A DNA stretch of 64,000 bases from Gammaproteobacteria bacterium (GTDB taxonomy: Bacteria > Pseudomonadota > Gammaproteobacteria > Pseudomonadales > Azotimanducaceae), in contig JAPOVK010000050.1 of NCBI GenBank assembly GCA_026708185.1, forward strand, positions 62,001 to 126,000, read 5' to 3'. This document shows positions 8,588 through 17,800 of the stretch, piece by piece (within the stretch, counting starts at the first letter, position 1; each line of letters begins with the position of its first letter). The notes under the pieces were generated by a model. The model worked only from the letters and a program-made list of their open reading frames with translations. It searched no databases and was not told the origin of the DNA. The position numbers were made by a program, and so were the translations under genes.

Positions 8588-8682
8588 GGCCCCATGGTCA
8601 CGGCGGGCGGGGCGACCACATTGTGGCGTTCCGGCTTGGTGCGGGATCCGCAGTGACGCGGGAAGGCTGGCACCTCACCTAG
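8588..8682 (+). pseudogene. Decayed 3' end of a second PQQ dehydrogenase
   Basis: GPMVTAGG (8588 on) matches a motif inside the PQQ dehydrogenase at 5767. After a frame change at GCGGGCGG it reads GRGDHIVAFRLGAGSA and then a stop, matching the extreme C-terminus GRGDYVVAFRLAAESP of the same gene. About 60 residues between the two motifs are missing. This is a remnant of a paralogue with an internal deletion, overlapped by the 3' end of nurA on the other strand. Confidence 0.7.
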
Positions 8683-9595
8683 CCGCGGCCCGGAGCGCTC
8701 GCTCAACGTAACGCGGGTCGCCGAGCCGCCGTCGCAGTTCCCGCTCCAGCCCCGCGATCGGGTACAGATTCTGTGGCGCGCGAGGATCCTTGTGCGGGGC
8801 GGACGCGAACCGCGGCAGAGCCCGGCTTGAGAGTTCGGCGAGCGCGACGCACTGATCGACGCTCAGTTCGGCCGGCGCTTCGAGGCGCACGATGCCCGAC
8901 CACGAATGCACCATCGGCCCGGCAAGCCGCAGATACCATGAATGGCGGGTCCACGACGTTCTAAACCGGTACAAGGGTGTCCGCTCGCCCGGTGCTAGCG
9001 CGGCGACGGTCCTGGCTGCTTCCCCGCTCAGGTAATGCACGCGATGGGTCTTGATGTAGCCCACGGTGTGGGGGAGGTGCTGGCGCCCGTAGAGCGGCCC
9101 GTCGACGACGATAAGATCCGCCCCGTTCGCCAAGCGCCCGGCGACTTCGATCTCGAGCGCGCCGAGGCGCTCTTGAAGTGCGGCGGAAAGGAGTTCCGGA
9201 CCCGGACCGGCGACACCGAACGGCTGGTACGCCCCCGCTTTCGTCGTGAACGGCTCGGGACGGCCGGGCGCGAAGAGGCCGCGACGCACTTCAATCGCGT
9301 CCACGCGGGCATGGTCCGCAGCGTGCACGGCGCCCGCTGCGAACGACGCGAACATGCCCTGGCGGACGGGCGCCGTGCCATCATCCAGCCAGGCGTTGGC
9401 GTCGATGCGCCGGACGCCGTCGATAAAGGCCAGGCTTGCCGCCGAGGCGCCTTGTCCGGGCACTACGGGTGCCCACCGGGCTACGGGGATTTCCACATCG
9501 GCGTCGACCACGACGTCGGTTTCCTCGCCGGGGTGTTCGGTCGATGGAACGCCGTACTCGGGATCCCAGGTCTCGATGGCGACTCTCTGCGCCAC
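8675..9595 (-). CDS. nurA: NurA-domain 5'-3' nuclease
   Basis: 306 aa, last gene of the herA-sbcD-sbcC-nurA operon, starting 2 bp after the sbcC stop. NurA features: motif I LAFIDGVRRID with Asp59 (metal ligand), a Glu around residue 150, LIVVDGPLYG with Asp165, and the C-terminal block HKDPRAPQNLYPIAGLEREL carrying the conserved His and Tyr positions. NurA is an RNase H-fold nuclease that works with the HerA translocase to resect DNA ends (known in archaea, and in some bacteria). Assignment rests on these motifs plus the operon. The family is divergent, so a structure prediction would help. Confidence 0.82.
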   Translation of the reverse strand: MAQRVAIETWDPEYGVPSTEHPGEETDVVVDADVEIPVARWAPVVPGQGASAASLAFIDGVRRIDANAWLDDGTAPVRQGMFASFAAGAVHAADHARVDAIEVRRGLFAPGRPEPFTTKAGAYQPFGVAGPGPELLSAALQERLGALEIEVAGRLANGADLIVVDGPLYGRQHLPHTVGYIKTHRVHYLSGEAARTVAALAPGERTPLYRFRTSWTRHSWYLRLAGPMVHSWSGIVRLEAPAELSVDQCVALAELSSRALPRFASAPHKDPRAPQNLYPIAGLERELRRRLGDPRYVERALRAAAR

Positions 9596-9597
9596 GG

Positions 9598-11976
9598 CTA
9601 CGTGTCGACGCGCTGGACGCTGGCGCTGCCGGACGCCTTCGTGACCTTGAACTGGACGGGAATGCGCTCCGCAAGTGCGGCGACATGTGTGACCACGCCA
9701 ACCATGCGGCCGCGCGCGCCGAGTTCCTCGATGGCGGTGGCCACCACGTCGAGGGTGTCCGGGTCGAGGGTGCCGAAGCCTTCGTCGAGAAAAATGGACT
9801 CCAGGCGGGCCGTGCCCTCGGTCGCCAGATCGGCGACCTCGTCGGCGAGCGCCAAAGCGAGGGACAGGGAGGCCAGGAAGGTCTCGCCGCCCGACAGGGT
9901 GCGGGCGGACCGTGCCTCTCCGGCGTTGGCGTGGTCGATGACCTCGAATTCGAGCCGGTCGTTGTGGCGGAACGCGTATTGGCCGTTGGAGAGTTCCAGG
10001 AGCAGCTTGCTGGCGCTGCCGGAAAGGCGGCCGAAAGCCTCGTGCAGCAGCCAGCGCTCGAAGCCGTCAGCCCGGAGGTGACGGGCCAGCGCCTCGGCGA
10101 CGTCGACGTCTGCCTTGGCACGCCTGACCTCGGCCCGCAGTAGCTTCTTTTCCTTGCGCTTTTTCTGGATGTCCGCCAAGGCGACGCTGGCCTGCGCAAC
10201 TGCCGCAAGCAAGCTGGCGGGCGGATCGTCGCTGAACTCGACACCGTGCTCTTCGAAACGCGCACGGAGTTCGCTTCGGCGAGCACTGACCTCTCTCGCA
10301 AGCCGCTCGGCTTCGCCGCTCAACGCCTTGTCCTGCTCCGCGACCTCGGGGATCGTCTTCGTGGTCCATGCCTGCAGTTCCACCCAAGACGTGGTCAGGT
10401 TGTCGGGGCGGGGTGCCGGCGGCTTCAGCGCCGCCACGCTGTTTCGTGCTGCGTGGTAAGCGGTCCAAGCGGCCGCCTCGCGCTCCCCAACGGCTTGCCG
10501 AGCGCGCTGGGCCACGATCAGCGATTGCGAGGCGTCGTTTTGACGTTGGTTCGCCTCGCGTTGTACGCGGTCTGCGGATTCGATCTCGCCGAGCGCGCCT
10601 TCGATCTCAGCCGAGCTTGGCGCATCGGCGAGCTTGGTCGACAGCTCATCGAGACTCGTGCTAAGGCTTGCCTCGACGGCGGCTGCGGCAGCGAGCTTCT
10701 GCCCAGACTCCTGGCTCGCGTCGCGCACGGCGTTGCCGCGCGCGTTTGCCTCGCGTTCAGCGTCTTCCAGAGTCGCCAATGCCGGGGGCTTTTCGCTCGC
10801 CGGTGTTTCGATGATCGATTGGCCGCAGACCGGGCACGACTCGCCGGAGACCAAGTGGCCGCGGAGTTCATGCGCCGCATGCGTCCGGCGCGCGGCATCG
10901 AGTGCGTCCCGGGCAACGTTCGCCGCTTGCGCAGCCTCGGCGAGGGCCGCCTGACAACGGGCGTGCTCGTCCTTTGCCTGCGCGGTCCGTTCCCGCGCTT
11001 GGGCGAGGTCACCCTCGGCATCGGCACGCTCATGGTGGAGGCGGCGCAGACTGCCAAGCTCGTCCTTGTTGCCGAGGATCGCTCGAGTTGCCTCGGCAGC
11101 GTCGAGATCGGCAGTCGCCAGCGTGAGCGCTTGCTCGGCCGCGACCACCGCTTGGGTTGCCGAGAGCAGGTCCGATGCCAGCTCTCGAACATCGCCGGGC
11201 ATGCGGACCGCACCGAGCGCTTTCAGTCGTGCCGCGAGTTCCACTCGACGGGGCGCGACGGCTTCGGCTTGCCCTTCGAGGTCGGCGATTGTGGCCAGCC
11301 CCTGTGTCGCTTCTGCTTGAAGTGCATTGAGCGCCGCCAGACGCTCCGCGTGTGCCTTCTCGCCTCTCTTGTTGACGTTGGCGAGGTGTTCGAGGCGGTG
11401 CTGCGCCACGTCCATTCGATCCTGCGCGACCGCTGCCCGTTGATTCGCCCGTTGACGCATGGCCGCATAGACCGCGAATCCGAGCAGTTGCGTCAGCAGC
11501 TTCTGCCGGTCGGCCGGCGGCGCGTGGAGGAAACGGGCGAAGTCCCCCTGCGGTAAGACGGCGCAGGTGGTGAATTGCCGGAAGTCGAGGCCGATCAAAC
11601 GCTCGATCGCGGCGTCGAGTTCGCGCACCTTGTCCGCGACGACCTCATCGCCGTGTTCAAGTCGCGCTTCCCGGACGGATGCGTTGCCGTCCTTGCCCCG
11701 ACGCACGACGCGAACGGCGGTGTAGCGCTCCTCGCCTAGCGCGAAGTCGAGCCTGACGCGCGCGTCCTGCCGACCCTGGCTGATCACGGGGGCGACGGCT
11801 CGCTCGCCCAGACGAGGGACGCTGCCGTACAGGGCAAAGATCATTGCATCGATCAGGCTCGACTTGCCCGCGCCGGTCGGCCCGGTGAAGGCGAACAGGT
11901 CGGCGTCGGTGAACGTGACGCGGGTAGAGTCGCGGAACACGGTGAAGCCGTCGATCTCCAGGGCTTCAGGCCGCAT
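9598..11976 (-). CDS. sbcC: SbcC/Rad50-type SMC-like ATPase
   Basis: 792 aa. The track ORF (977 aa) begins inside sbcD; the real start is the ATG at 11976, overlapping the sbcD stop (ATGCGGCCTGA). Walker A GPTGAGKSSLIDAM is at residues ~31-44, the coiled coil is rich in Ala/Glu/Arg, and the zinc hook CPVCGQ lies near residue 377. The ABC signature LSGGETFLASLSLALAL is near 694 and Walker B IFLDEGFGTLDPD near 725. It is shorter than E. coli SbcC (~1048 aa), with shorter coiled-coil arms. With SbcD it should tether and process DNA ends. It is flanked by nurA and sbcD. Confidence 0.95.
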   Translation of the reverse strand: MRPEALEIDGFTVFRDSTRVTFTDADLFAFTGPTGAGKSSLIDAMIFALYGSVPRLGERAVAPVISQGRQDARVRLDFALGEERYTAVRVVRRGKDGNASVREARLEHGDEVVADKVRELDAAIERLIGLDFRQFTTCAVLPQGDFARFLHAPPADRQKLLTQLLGFAVYAAMRQRANQRAAVAQDRMDVAQHRLEHLANVNKRGEKAHAERLAALNALQAEATQGLATIADLEGQAEAVAPRRVELAARLKALGAVRMPGDVRELASDLLSATQAVVAAEQALTLATADLDAAEATRAILGNKDELGSLRRLHHERADAEGDLAQARERTAQAKDEHARCQAALAEAAQAANVARDALDAARRTHAAHELRGHLVSGESCPVCGQSIIETPASEKPPALATLEDAEREANARGNAVRDASQESGQKLAAAAAVEASLSTSLDELSTKLADAPSSAEIEGALGEIESADRVQREANQRQNDASQSLIVAQRARQAVGEREAAAWTAYHAARNSVAALKPPAPRPDNLTTSWVELQAWTTKTIPEVAEQDKALSGEAERLAREVSARRSELRARFEEHGVEFSDDPPASLLAAVAQASVALADIQKKRKEKKLLRAEVRRAKADVDVAEALARHLRADGFERWLLHEAFGRLSGSASKLLLELSNGQYAFRHNDRLEFEVIDHANAGEARSARTLSGGETFLASLSLALALADEVADLATEGTARLESIFLDEGFGTLDPDTLDVVATAIEELGARGRMVGVVTHVAALAERIPVQFKVTKASGSASVQRVDT

Positions 11977-13105
11977 CCGCGTCCTCGAGCAACTCGTCAA
12001 ACAGGGCTTCGACGCTTTCATTGCTTGCGCCGAGGTCAGCCAAGTATTCGTGAAACAGCTCTTGGGGTGCGCGTCCACCGCGCGTCCGGGGTTTGTCCGG
12101 GCCGCCCTCGGCAGCGCGTACGTGGACCTCCACGGCGTTCGGCAACTGTTCGCGCACCTCGTCGGCGAGCCCCGGCCGCGGGGTCTCGTGGACCTCGACC
12201 AGGAGGAAGTCGTCGCCCGCCGAGTCGGCCAGCTCCGCAAGAGCGACCATGGATCCGCTAACTCTGCGCAGCCTCCGGCCAGACGACAGCGGAACCTGCT
12301 CGATCTTCGCGGGCTGACCCGGCTTGGCCTCGACGACGTTGACGCACTTCGCGTCGTCGGTTTCGCCGAAGTCCAGTTGCAGGGGCGATCCGCTATAGCA
12401 GATTGGCGGCTGGTCGCGGAGTTGCTGCGCCCGGTGCAGGTGGCCGAGCGCAACGTAATGGTAGTCGGCGAGAAACGCCGCTGTCGGGATGCTGTACTGG
12501 AACACCGTGTGCGCGGAGCGCTCGCCGCCACCCATCGTGCCGCCGTGGACCATCGCGTGGGCGAGGACCAGGTTCACTGCGTCGGGATCTGCGGTGGTGC
12601 AGAGGTCGGCGAGGACCTTCGCTAGGCGCTCGGCGTACGCGCCGGCGTGTTCGTCCGCATCCTGCGACATCAGCTCTTCGGCCCGGACGATGCCCCGTTG
12701 CGACACGAACGGCAGCAGCACGATGCGGGCTCGCTCGCCCGACGACGCGGAGACGTCCACAACGCCACCATCCTCGGGCCTTGTGACGCGGGGCAGCGCG
12801 ATCACGTTGCCGAGACCGAGCAGCGGCCGCACGGCATGGAAGCGGTTGGGGTTGTCGTGGTTGCCCGCGATGACCACGACTGTCCTGTCCCGCGCGAGCC
12901 GGAGCAGGACATCGTAGACGATCTCCTCGGACTCCGGCCCCGGAGCCGCCGTGTCGAAAAGGTCCCCGGCCACCAGCACGGCGTCCACGTTCCGGTCGTC
13001 GGCAATATCGGCGATCTCCGCCAGCACCGCGCGGTGTTCGTCCGCTCGGCTCCGACCCCGCAAGGTCTTGCCCACGTGCCAGTCGCCGGTGTGCAGGAAC
13101 CGCAT
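11966..13105 (-). CDS. sbcD: SbcD/Mre11-type nuclease
   Basis: 379 aa from the ATG at 13105, 2 bp after the herA stop. The track start 27 codons upstream lies inside herA. Calcineurin-like phosphoesterase motifs are complete: HTGDWHVGK, LVAGDLFD, VVIAGNHDNPNRF, LAHAMVHG and ALGHLHRAQ. The C-terminus LLEDADAA overlaps sbcC by 11 bp. Mre11/SbcD is a Mn-dependent endo/3'-5' exonuclease that works with Rad50/SbcC on double-strand ends and hairpins. Confidence 0.95.
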   Translation of the reverse strand: MRFLHTGDWHVGKTLRGRSRADEHRAVLAEIADIADDRNVDAVLVAGDLFDTAAPGPESEEIVYDVLLRLARDRTVVVIAGNHDNPNRFHAVRPLLGLGNVIALPRVTRPEDGGVVDVSASSGERARIVLLPFVSQRGIVRAEELMSQDADEHAGAYAERLAKVLADLCTTADPDAVNLVLAHAMVHGGTMGGGERSAHTVFQYSIPTAAFLADYHYVALGHLHRAQQLRDQPPICYSGSPLQLDFGETDDAKCVNVVEAKPGQPAKIEQVPLSSGRRLRRVSGSMVALAELADSAGDDFLLVEVHETPRPGLADEVREQLPNAVEVHVRAAEGGPDKPRTRGGRAPQELFHEYLADLGASNESVEALFDELLEDADAA

Positions 13106-13107
13106 CG

Positions 13108-14790
13108 TCAGCCCAAGCCCTCGAACGGGTCGTCTGGATCGCCCGTTGAGGGAATCGACGCTGCCTCGCTGGCCCGCGTCGCCCACGACGGGAACGGGAA
13201 CTGGGTGACCAGCGGTATCGGCAATTCGGGCTGCGAGAGGATCATGGTGCCCGGCTTCAGAATGGTCGCCCGCTGCCGGTGGACCGTCGGCAGGAAGCCG
13301 TACTCGTCGCGGCCGGCCTCCGCCGCGTCGAGACGGCCGACGACGCGCAGGGACGAGTTGGCGACGATGCGCCGTTCCACTTCGCTGGCGGTCTGCTGGG
13401 CGCCGATCAGGATGATGCCGAGTGACCGGCCGCGTTCGGACATGTCGACCAGGATCTCCTTGATGGGACTCGAGCCTTCTCGCGGCGCGTACTTGTTCAG
13501 CTCGTCGAGCACGACGAACAGCAGCGGCCGTTGCACGCCGGCGCGCTCCTTCTCGTCGAAGGCACGGCGCAGCGTGACGCCGACGACGAAGCGTTTGGCG
13601 CGGTCGTTCAGGTTGTGGATGTCCACCACGGTCACCTGCGCCTGGCGGTGGATGCGGTGACGCTCAGGGTTGGGCACGTCGCCGCGGACGAGGTGCTTCA
13701 AGTGCGCGACGGCCCCGAACAGTCGCCGGATGAATGCGTTGACCGTGCCCTGGCCGATCGCGCGTCCGGCCCACTCGGCGACGGTGGTCTCGTCCTGCAA
13801 GCGGTCGGCGATCAACCGTGCCAACGCGTCGAACTCGGTGATGGTCTGGCCGTCGATGGTGATCCCACCGTCGGTCAGCGGGGCGGCGACATCGCGGAGT
13901 TTGGCCACCACGTTGTGGATGACGATGGTGTACTGCTGCCGGTCGTCTTCCGCGTCCGCGAACACGAACGGCAAGAGGCCGTCGGCACAGAACTCGGCCA
14001 ACGTCCAGAAGTAGGACGTCACCCCCGTTTGCCGCGATGCCACGTCCGGTGCGGCGACGATGTCGTCGCGTCGCGGCGAGGCCCAGAAGTCGACGCTTTC
14101 GAATGCGCCGTGCGCCAGGCCCATGCGCTCGTAGCGTTCGCGGTTTGCGTCGTCGAGATCGCGGTTGTCCCGGTCGAGGAACAGGAGATCCTCGCCCTTG
14201 ACGTTGTAGATCAACGCCTTGGTATTGATCGCCTCGCCCCCGAGGACGCCGGAGCGGAACAAGCTGAAGAGCAGGAAGGTGGCGTAGGTGGTCTTGGTGG
14301 CGACCCCGGAGATGCCGCTGATGTTGACGTGTGCGCCGCGCGAGCCGTCGAGGAACTCCAGGTTGGCATAGAGCGGCTCGTCGTCCCGGGTAAGCCCGGC
14401 GGGCAGCCGCTTCGCCATGCCGTCGAAGTAGAGCGCCATGTCGCGGTCGTGGCCCTCGGCCTTGTGGACGCGTTGGCCGGGCAGAGGGGGTACGAACACC
14501 TCGGGCTCGAATCGGGTCGCGAGCACTTCGGCGGCCTGGCTGACCTCGGCCGGGAGGATGCCTTCCTCGATCAGGAACACGTCGGAGTCGAAACGAGCGC
14601 CCTCGTGGCGGGCCCGGACCTGGGTGACGAGACCGTAGATTCGCACGGTGTTGCCGTCGGGAAGCTGACGCTCGAGCGCGACCACGTCGTCGAGTTGCAG
14701 GTACTGCTCCGGCGCCAGCGCCACCCAGAACGACAAGGGCGTCGCGTCGTCGGTCCCGAGTACCCGCCCGACCGCGTGATCTTCGTCCAT
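13108..14790 (-). CDS. herA: HerA-like hexameric DNA translocase ATPase
   Basis: 560 aa, first gene of the operon. The N-terminal HAS-barrel-like beta domain (AVGRVLGTDDATPLSFWVAL, about residues 5-110) and the FtsK-HerA ATPase core are recognisable. The P-loop at ~158 reads GISGVATKTTY, where Thr replaces the second Gly of GxxGxGKS. Walker B is FVVLDELNKYAP (~415) and is followed by a sensor block IILIGAQQTASEVE and an arginine-rich RIVANSSLRVVGR. HerA pumps DNA and stimulates the paired nuclease NurA. It is divergent from the RND permease gene at 14848; the 57 bp between them must hold both start regions. Confidence 0.88.
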   Translation of the reverse strand: MDEDHAVGRVLGTDDATPLSFWVALAPEQYLQLDDVVALERQLPDGNTVRIYGLVTQVRARHEGARFDSDVFLIEEGILPAEVSQAAEVLATRFEPEVFVPPLPGQRVHKAEGHDRDMALYFDGMAKRLPAGLTRDDEPLYANLEFLDGSRGAHVNISGISGVATKTTYATFLLFSLFRSGVLGGEAINTKALIYNVKGEDLLFLDRDNRDLDDANRERYERMGLAHGAFESVDFWASPRRDDIVAAPDVASRQTGVTSYFWTLAEFCADGLLPFVFADAEDDRQQYTIVIHNVVAKLRDVAAPLTDGGITIDGQTITEFDALARLIADRLQDETTVAEWAGRAIGQGTVNAFIRRLFGAVAHLKHLVRGDVPNPERHRIHRQAQVTVVDIHNLNDRAKRFVVGVTLRRAFDEKERAGVQRPLLFVVLDELNKYAPREGSSPIKEILVDMSERGRSLGIILIGAQQTASEVERRIVANSSLRVVGRLDAAEAGRDEYGFLPTVHRQRATILKPGTMILSQPELPIPLVTQFPFPSWATRASEAASIPSTGDPDDPFEGLG

Positions 14791-14847
14791 CGTGCAGCGC
14801 CCAAGCGAGTCTTGACAGTCCGGCGAAGAAGCCTAACCGTTCTCCAC

Positions 14848-17800
14848 ATGAAGCGCATGATCGCCTGGTTCGCCACGAACCACGTGGCCGCCAACCTCGT
14901 GATGGGGTTCTCCGTGCTCGCTGGCCTCGCGGCGATGACGCGGATTCCGATCCAGATCTACCCGGACGTCGACTTCCCATTCATCACCATAACGGTTCCC
15001 TATCTCGGCGCGGCGCCCGAGGAGGTCGCATCCGGGGTCTGCAACCGGATCGAGGAGCGGCTGCAGGGCATCTCCGGGATCAAGGAGGTGGTCGCCATAT
15101 CCGACGAGGGCATCTGCGTCGTGGAGTTGACGATGTTCCTGGAGGCGGACGTCTCGGCGGTGCGCAACGAGGTCGAGTCCGCGATCAACGCCATCGACAC
15201 CTTCCCCGCGGAAACCGAGAAGCCGATCATTTCGCTGCCGACCTACACGAGCGTCGTGCTGGAGGTTGCCGTGACCGGCCCGACGGACGAACGCACGCTG
15301 AAGGAGATCGGCCGGCGCGTGCGCGACGACATCAAGGCCCTGCCGGGGATCACGCAGGTAGCGCTCACGAACAGCCGGCCGTACGAGATTTCGGTGGAAA
15401 TCTCCGAGCCGTCGCTGCTGCGCAACAACCTGACTTTCGACCATGTGGCCGAGGCGCTGCGGCAAGGTTCCGCGGATCTGCCCGGCGGCACGGTCAAGAC
15501 CGACGCTGGCGACGTTTCGCTGCGCACCCGGGGCCAAGCCTACCGTGGCGAGGAACTCGAGAGGCTGGTGGTCACGGCCGACAGCGGCGGCACGCGCGTT
15601 CTTCTGAAGGACGTGGCGAAGGTCGTGGACGGGTTCGAGGACACCAGCCAAAGCCTCCGCTTCAACGGGAAGCCGGCGGCGTTGGTACAGGTGTCGAAGG
15701 TTGGCAACCAGAACATCCAGGAAATCAGCGAGACCGTCCGCCGCTACCTTGCCGAGTCAGCGGCGAACTACCCTGCGGGCGTCGAGTTGACGCTGTGGAA
15801 GGATGAGTCGGTCATGCTGACGGACCGTCTTGGAGCGTTGGTCGACAGCGGCATCCAGGGGCTGCTCCTTGTGCTTGTGGTGCTTGCGCTCTTCCTGCGG
15901 CCCCATCTCGCCCTGTGGGTGGCCATCGGCATTCCCATCGCCTTCCTGGGCGCCGTCTTCCTGCTTTTCTGGTTCGGCTACGCCATCGACGCGGTATCTG
16001 TCGTCGGCTTCATCATCGCCCTCGGCATGCTGGTGGACGATGCCGTCGTCGTGGGTGAGTCGGTCTACGTCTCCCAGCAGGGCGGTCGCGGGGAACTTGC
16101 CGGGGCGATCGAGGGCGCACAGCAGGTGCTGGTGCCGGTGACGTTCGGCGTGCTGACCACTGTGGCGGCGTTCGTGCCGCTGCTGCTGGCCGCTGGCGTC
16201 ATCGGGCAGCTCATGTCGGTGACCGCGGCGACCGTCATTTGCTGCCTCGTGTTCTCGCTGGTTGAGTGCCAAACGGTTCTCCCGGCCCATTTGGGGCACC
16301 GCAGCGCGCGGATGCCGCTCGGCGAGTTCGGAACGGCCTTGCTGCTGCTGGTGGTGATCGCCGCGTTCGCCATCGGGCCGGATTTTCGCACCGGCTGCGG
16401 CTTGGCGATCAGCGCCGCCACCGCAGTGTGGGTGGCGCACCGAATGGGGGGGCTCGGTCGCTTAGGCGTTGCCTTCGCGACTTTCCAGGCGCGCTTGGAA
16501 TCGGCGCTCGCCGCGTTCATAGACGGTCGTTTCCGGCGCATGGTGGAAGCCGCGATGAACGCTCGGCACCTGACGCTGTCGCTGGCGGCTGTCGCGCTGG
16601 TTTGTGCGGGCGCGATCATGTCCTCAGGTCACCTGCCGTTCACCTTCGCGATGGACGCGGAGACGGATCGGGTGGTCGCGAAACTGACGATGCCGCACGG
16701 CGTGAACGAAGAGGAGACGCTGCGGGCGATCGACCGTCTCACCGCGTCCGCGCGGCGGGTGCGTGACGAACTTGCCGAGGAGTTCGGCGTTGCGCCGATT
16801 CAGCACATCCTGGCGGCGACCGGCTCGCAGCCGTCGACCATGGAGAGCTTTAGCGGTGTCGCGCTCGCCACGGGATCGCATCTTGGCGAAGTGTCCTTGC
16901 AGCTCTCGCCGAGCGAGGCGCGCGCAATCTCGACCGGGGACATCGCGGAGCGCTGGCGTGCCGCCACCGGTGCCATCCCGGGTGCCGAGCTGCACTACAC
17001 GACCGCCCTGGGCGCTGGCGACACCAACGTCGGCATCCGTGTCTTCGGCGACGATGTCGAGAACCTGCGCGGCTTTGCAGCCGAGGTCGGCGAACAGTTG
17101 TGGACCTACCCCGGCGTGCGCGAGGTGTTCGATTCGTACAGGGAAGGCAAGGCGGAACTCCGGCTGTCGATCACACCGACGGGCGAGGGGCTTGGGCTCA
17201 AGTTGGTCGACCTCGGGCGTCAGGTGCGCCAGGCCTTCTACGGCGAGGAAGTGCAGCGCGTGCAGCGTGGGCCGGAAGACATTCGCATCATGCTCCGCTA
17301 TCCCGCCGAGCAGCGGCGCTCGCTGGCGGCCCTCGATGGCTTCCGTGTCCGCACGCCGAGCGGCGATGCGGTGCCGTTCGCCACCGTCGCGACCGTCGAG
17401 GCGGGACGCGGCTACTCGTCCATCGTGCGCGTCGACGGCAAGCGTTCGATCCTGGTGTCGGCCGAGGTCGATCCAGGCCTCACGAGTTCGGCGGCGGTGC
17501 AGACCGCGCTTACACAAAGCGGTGTTCTCGACGAGATCGCTGCCAAGTATCCAGGCACCAGCTACAAGGCCGAAGGGCTCGCGATGCAGCAGGAAGCCAT
17601 GGACAGCCTGGTGCCGCTCTTCATGCTGTCGATGTTCGCGATCTTCGCCCTGCTGGCGATCCCGTTGCGGTCCTATACCCAGCCCCTCGTCATCATGTCG
17701 GTGCTGCCTTTCGCGTTCGTGGGCGCAGTGTTCGGCCACGTGATCATGCTGCCGCTCCATGCCGTCGCGGGCATGTCGATGACTTCCGCGTTCGGCGTCG

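Noticed and set aside
10246-11556. 436-aa plus-strand ORF
   Set aside because: Antisense shadow of sbcC.
13531-14847. N-terminal 439 residues of the 1960-aa ORF before the RND permease
   Set aside because: Antisense to herA; the permease begins with its own ATG and TM1 at 14848.
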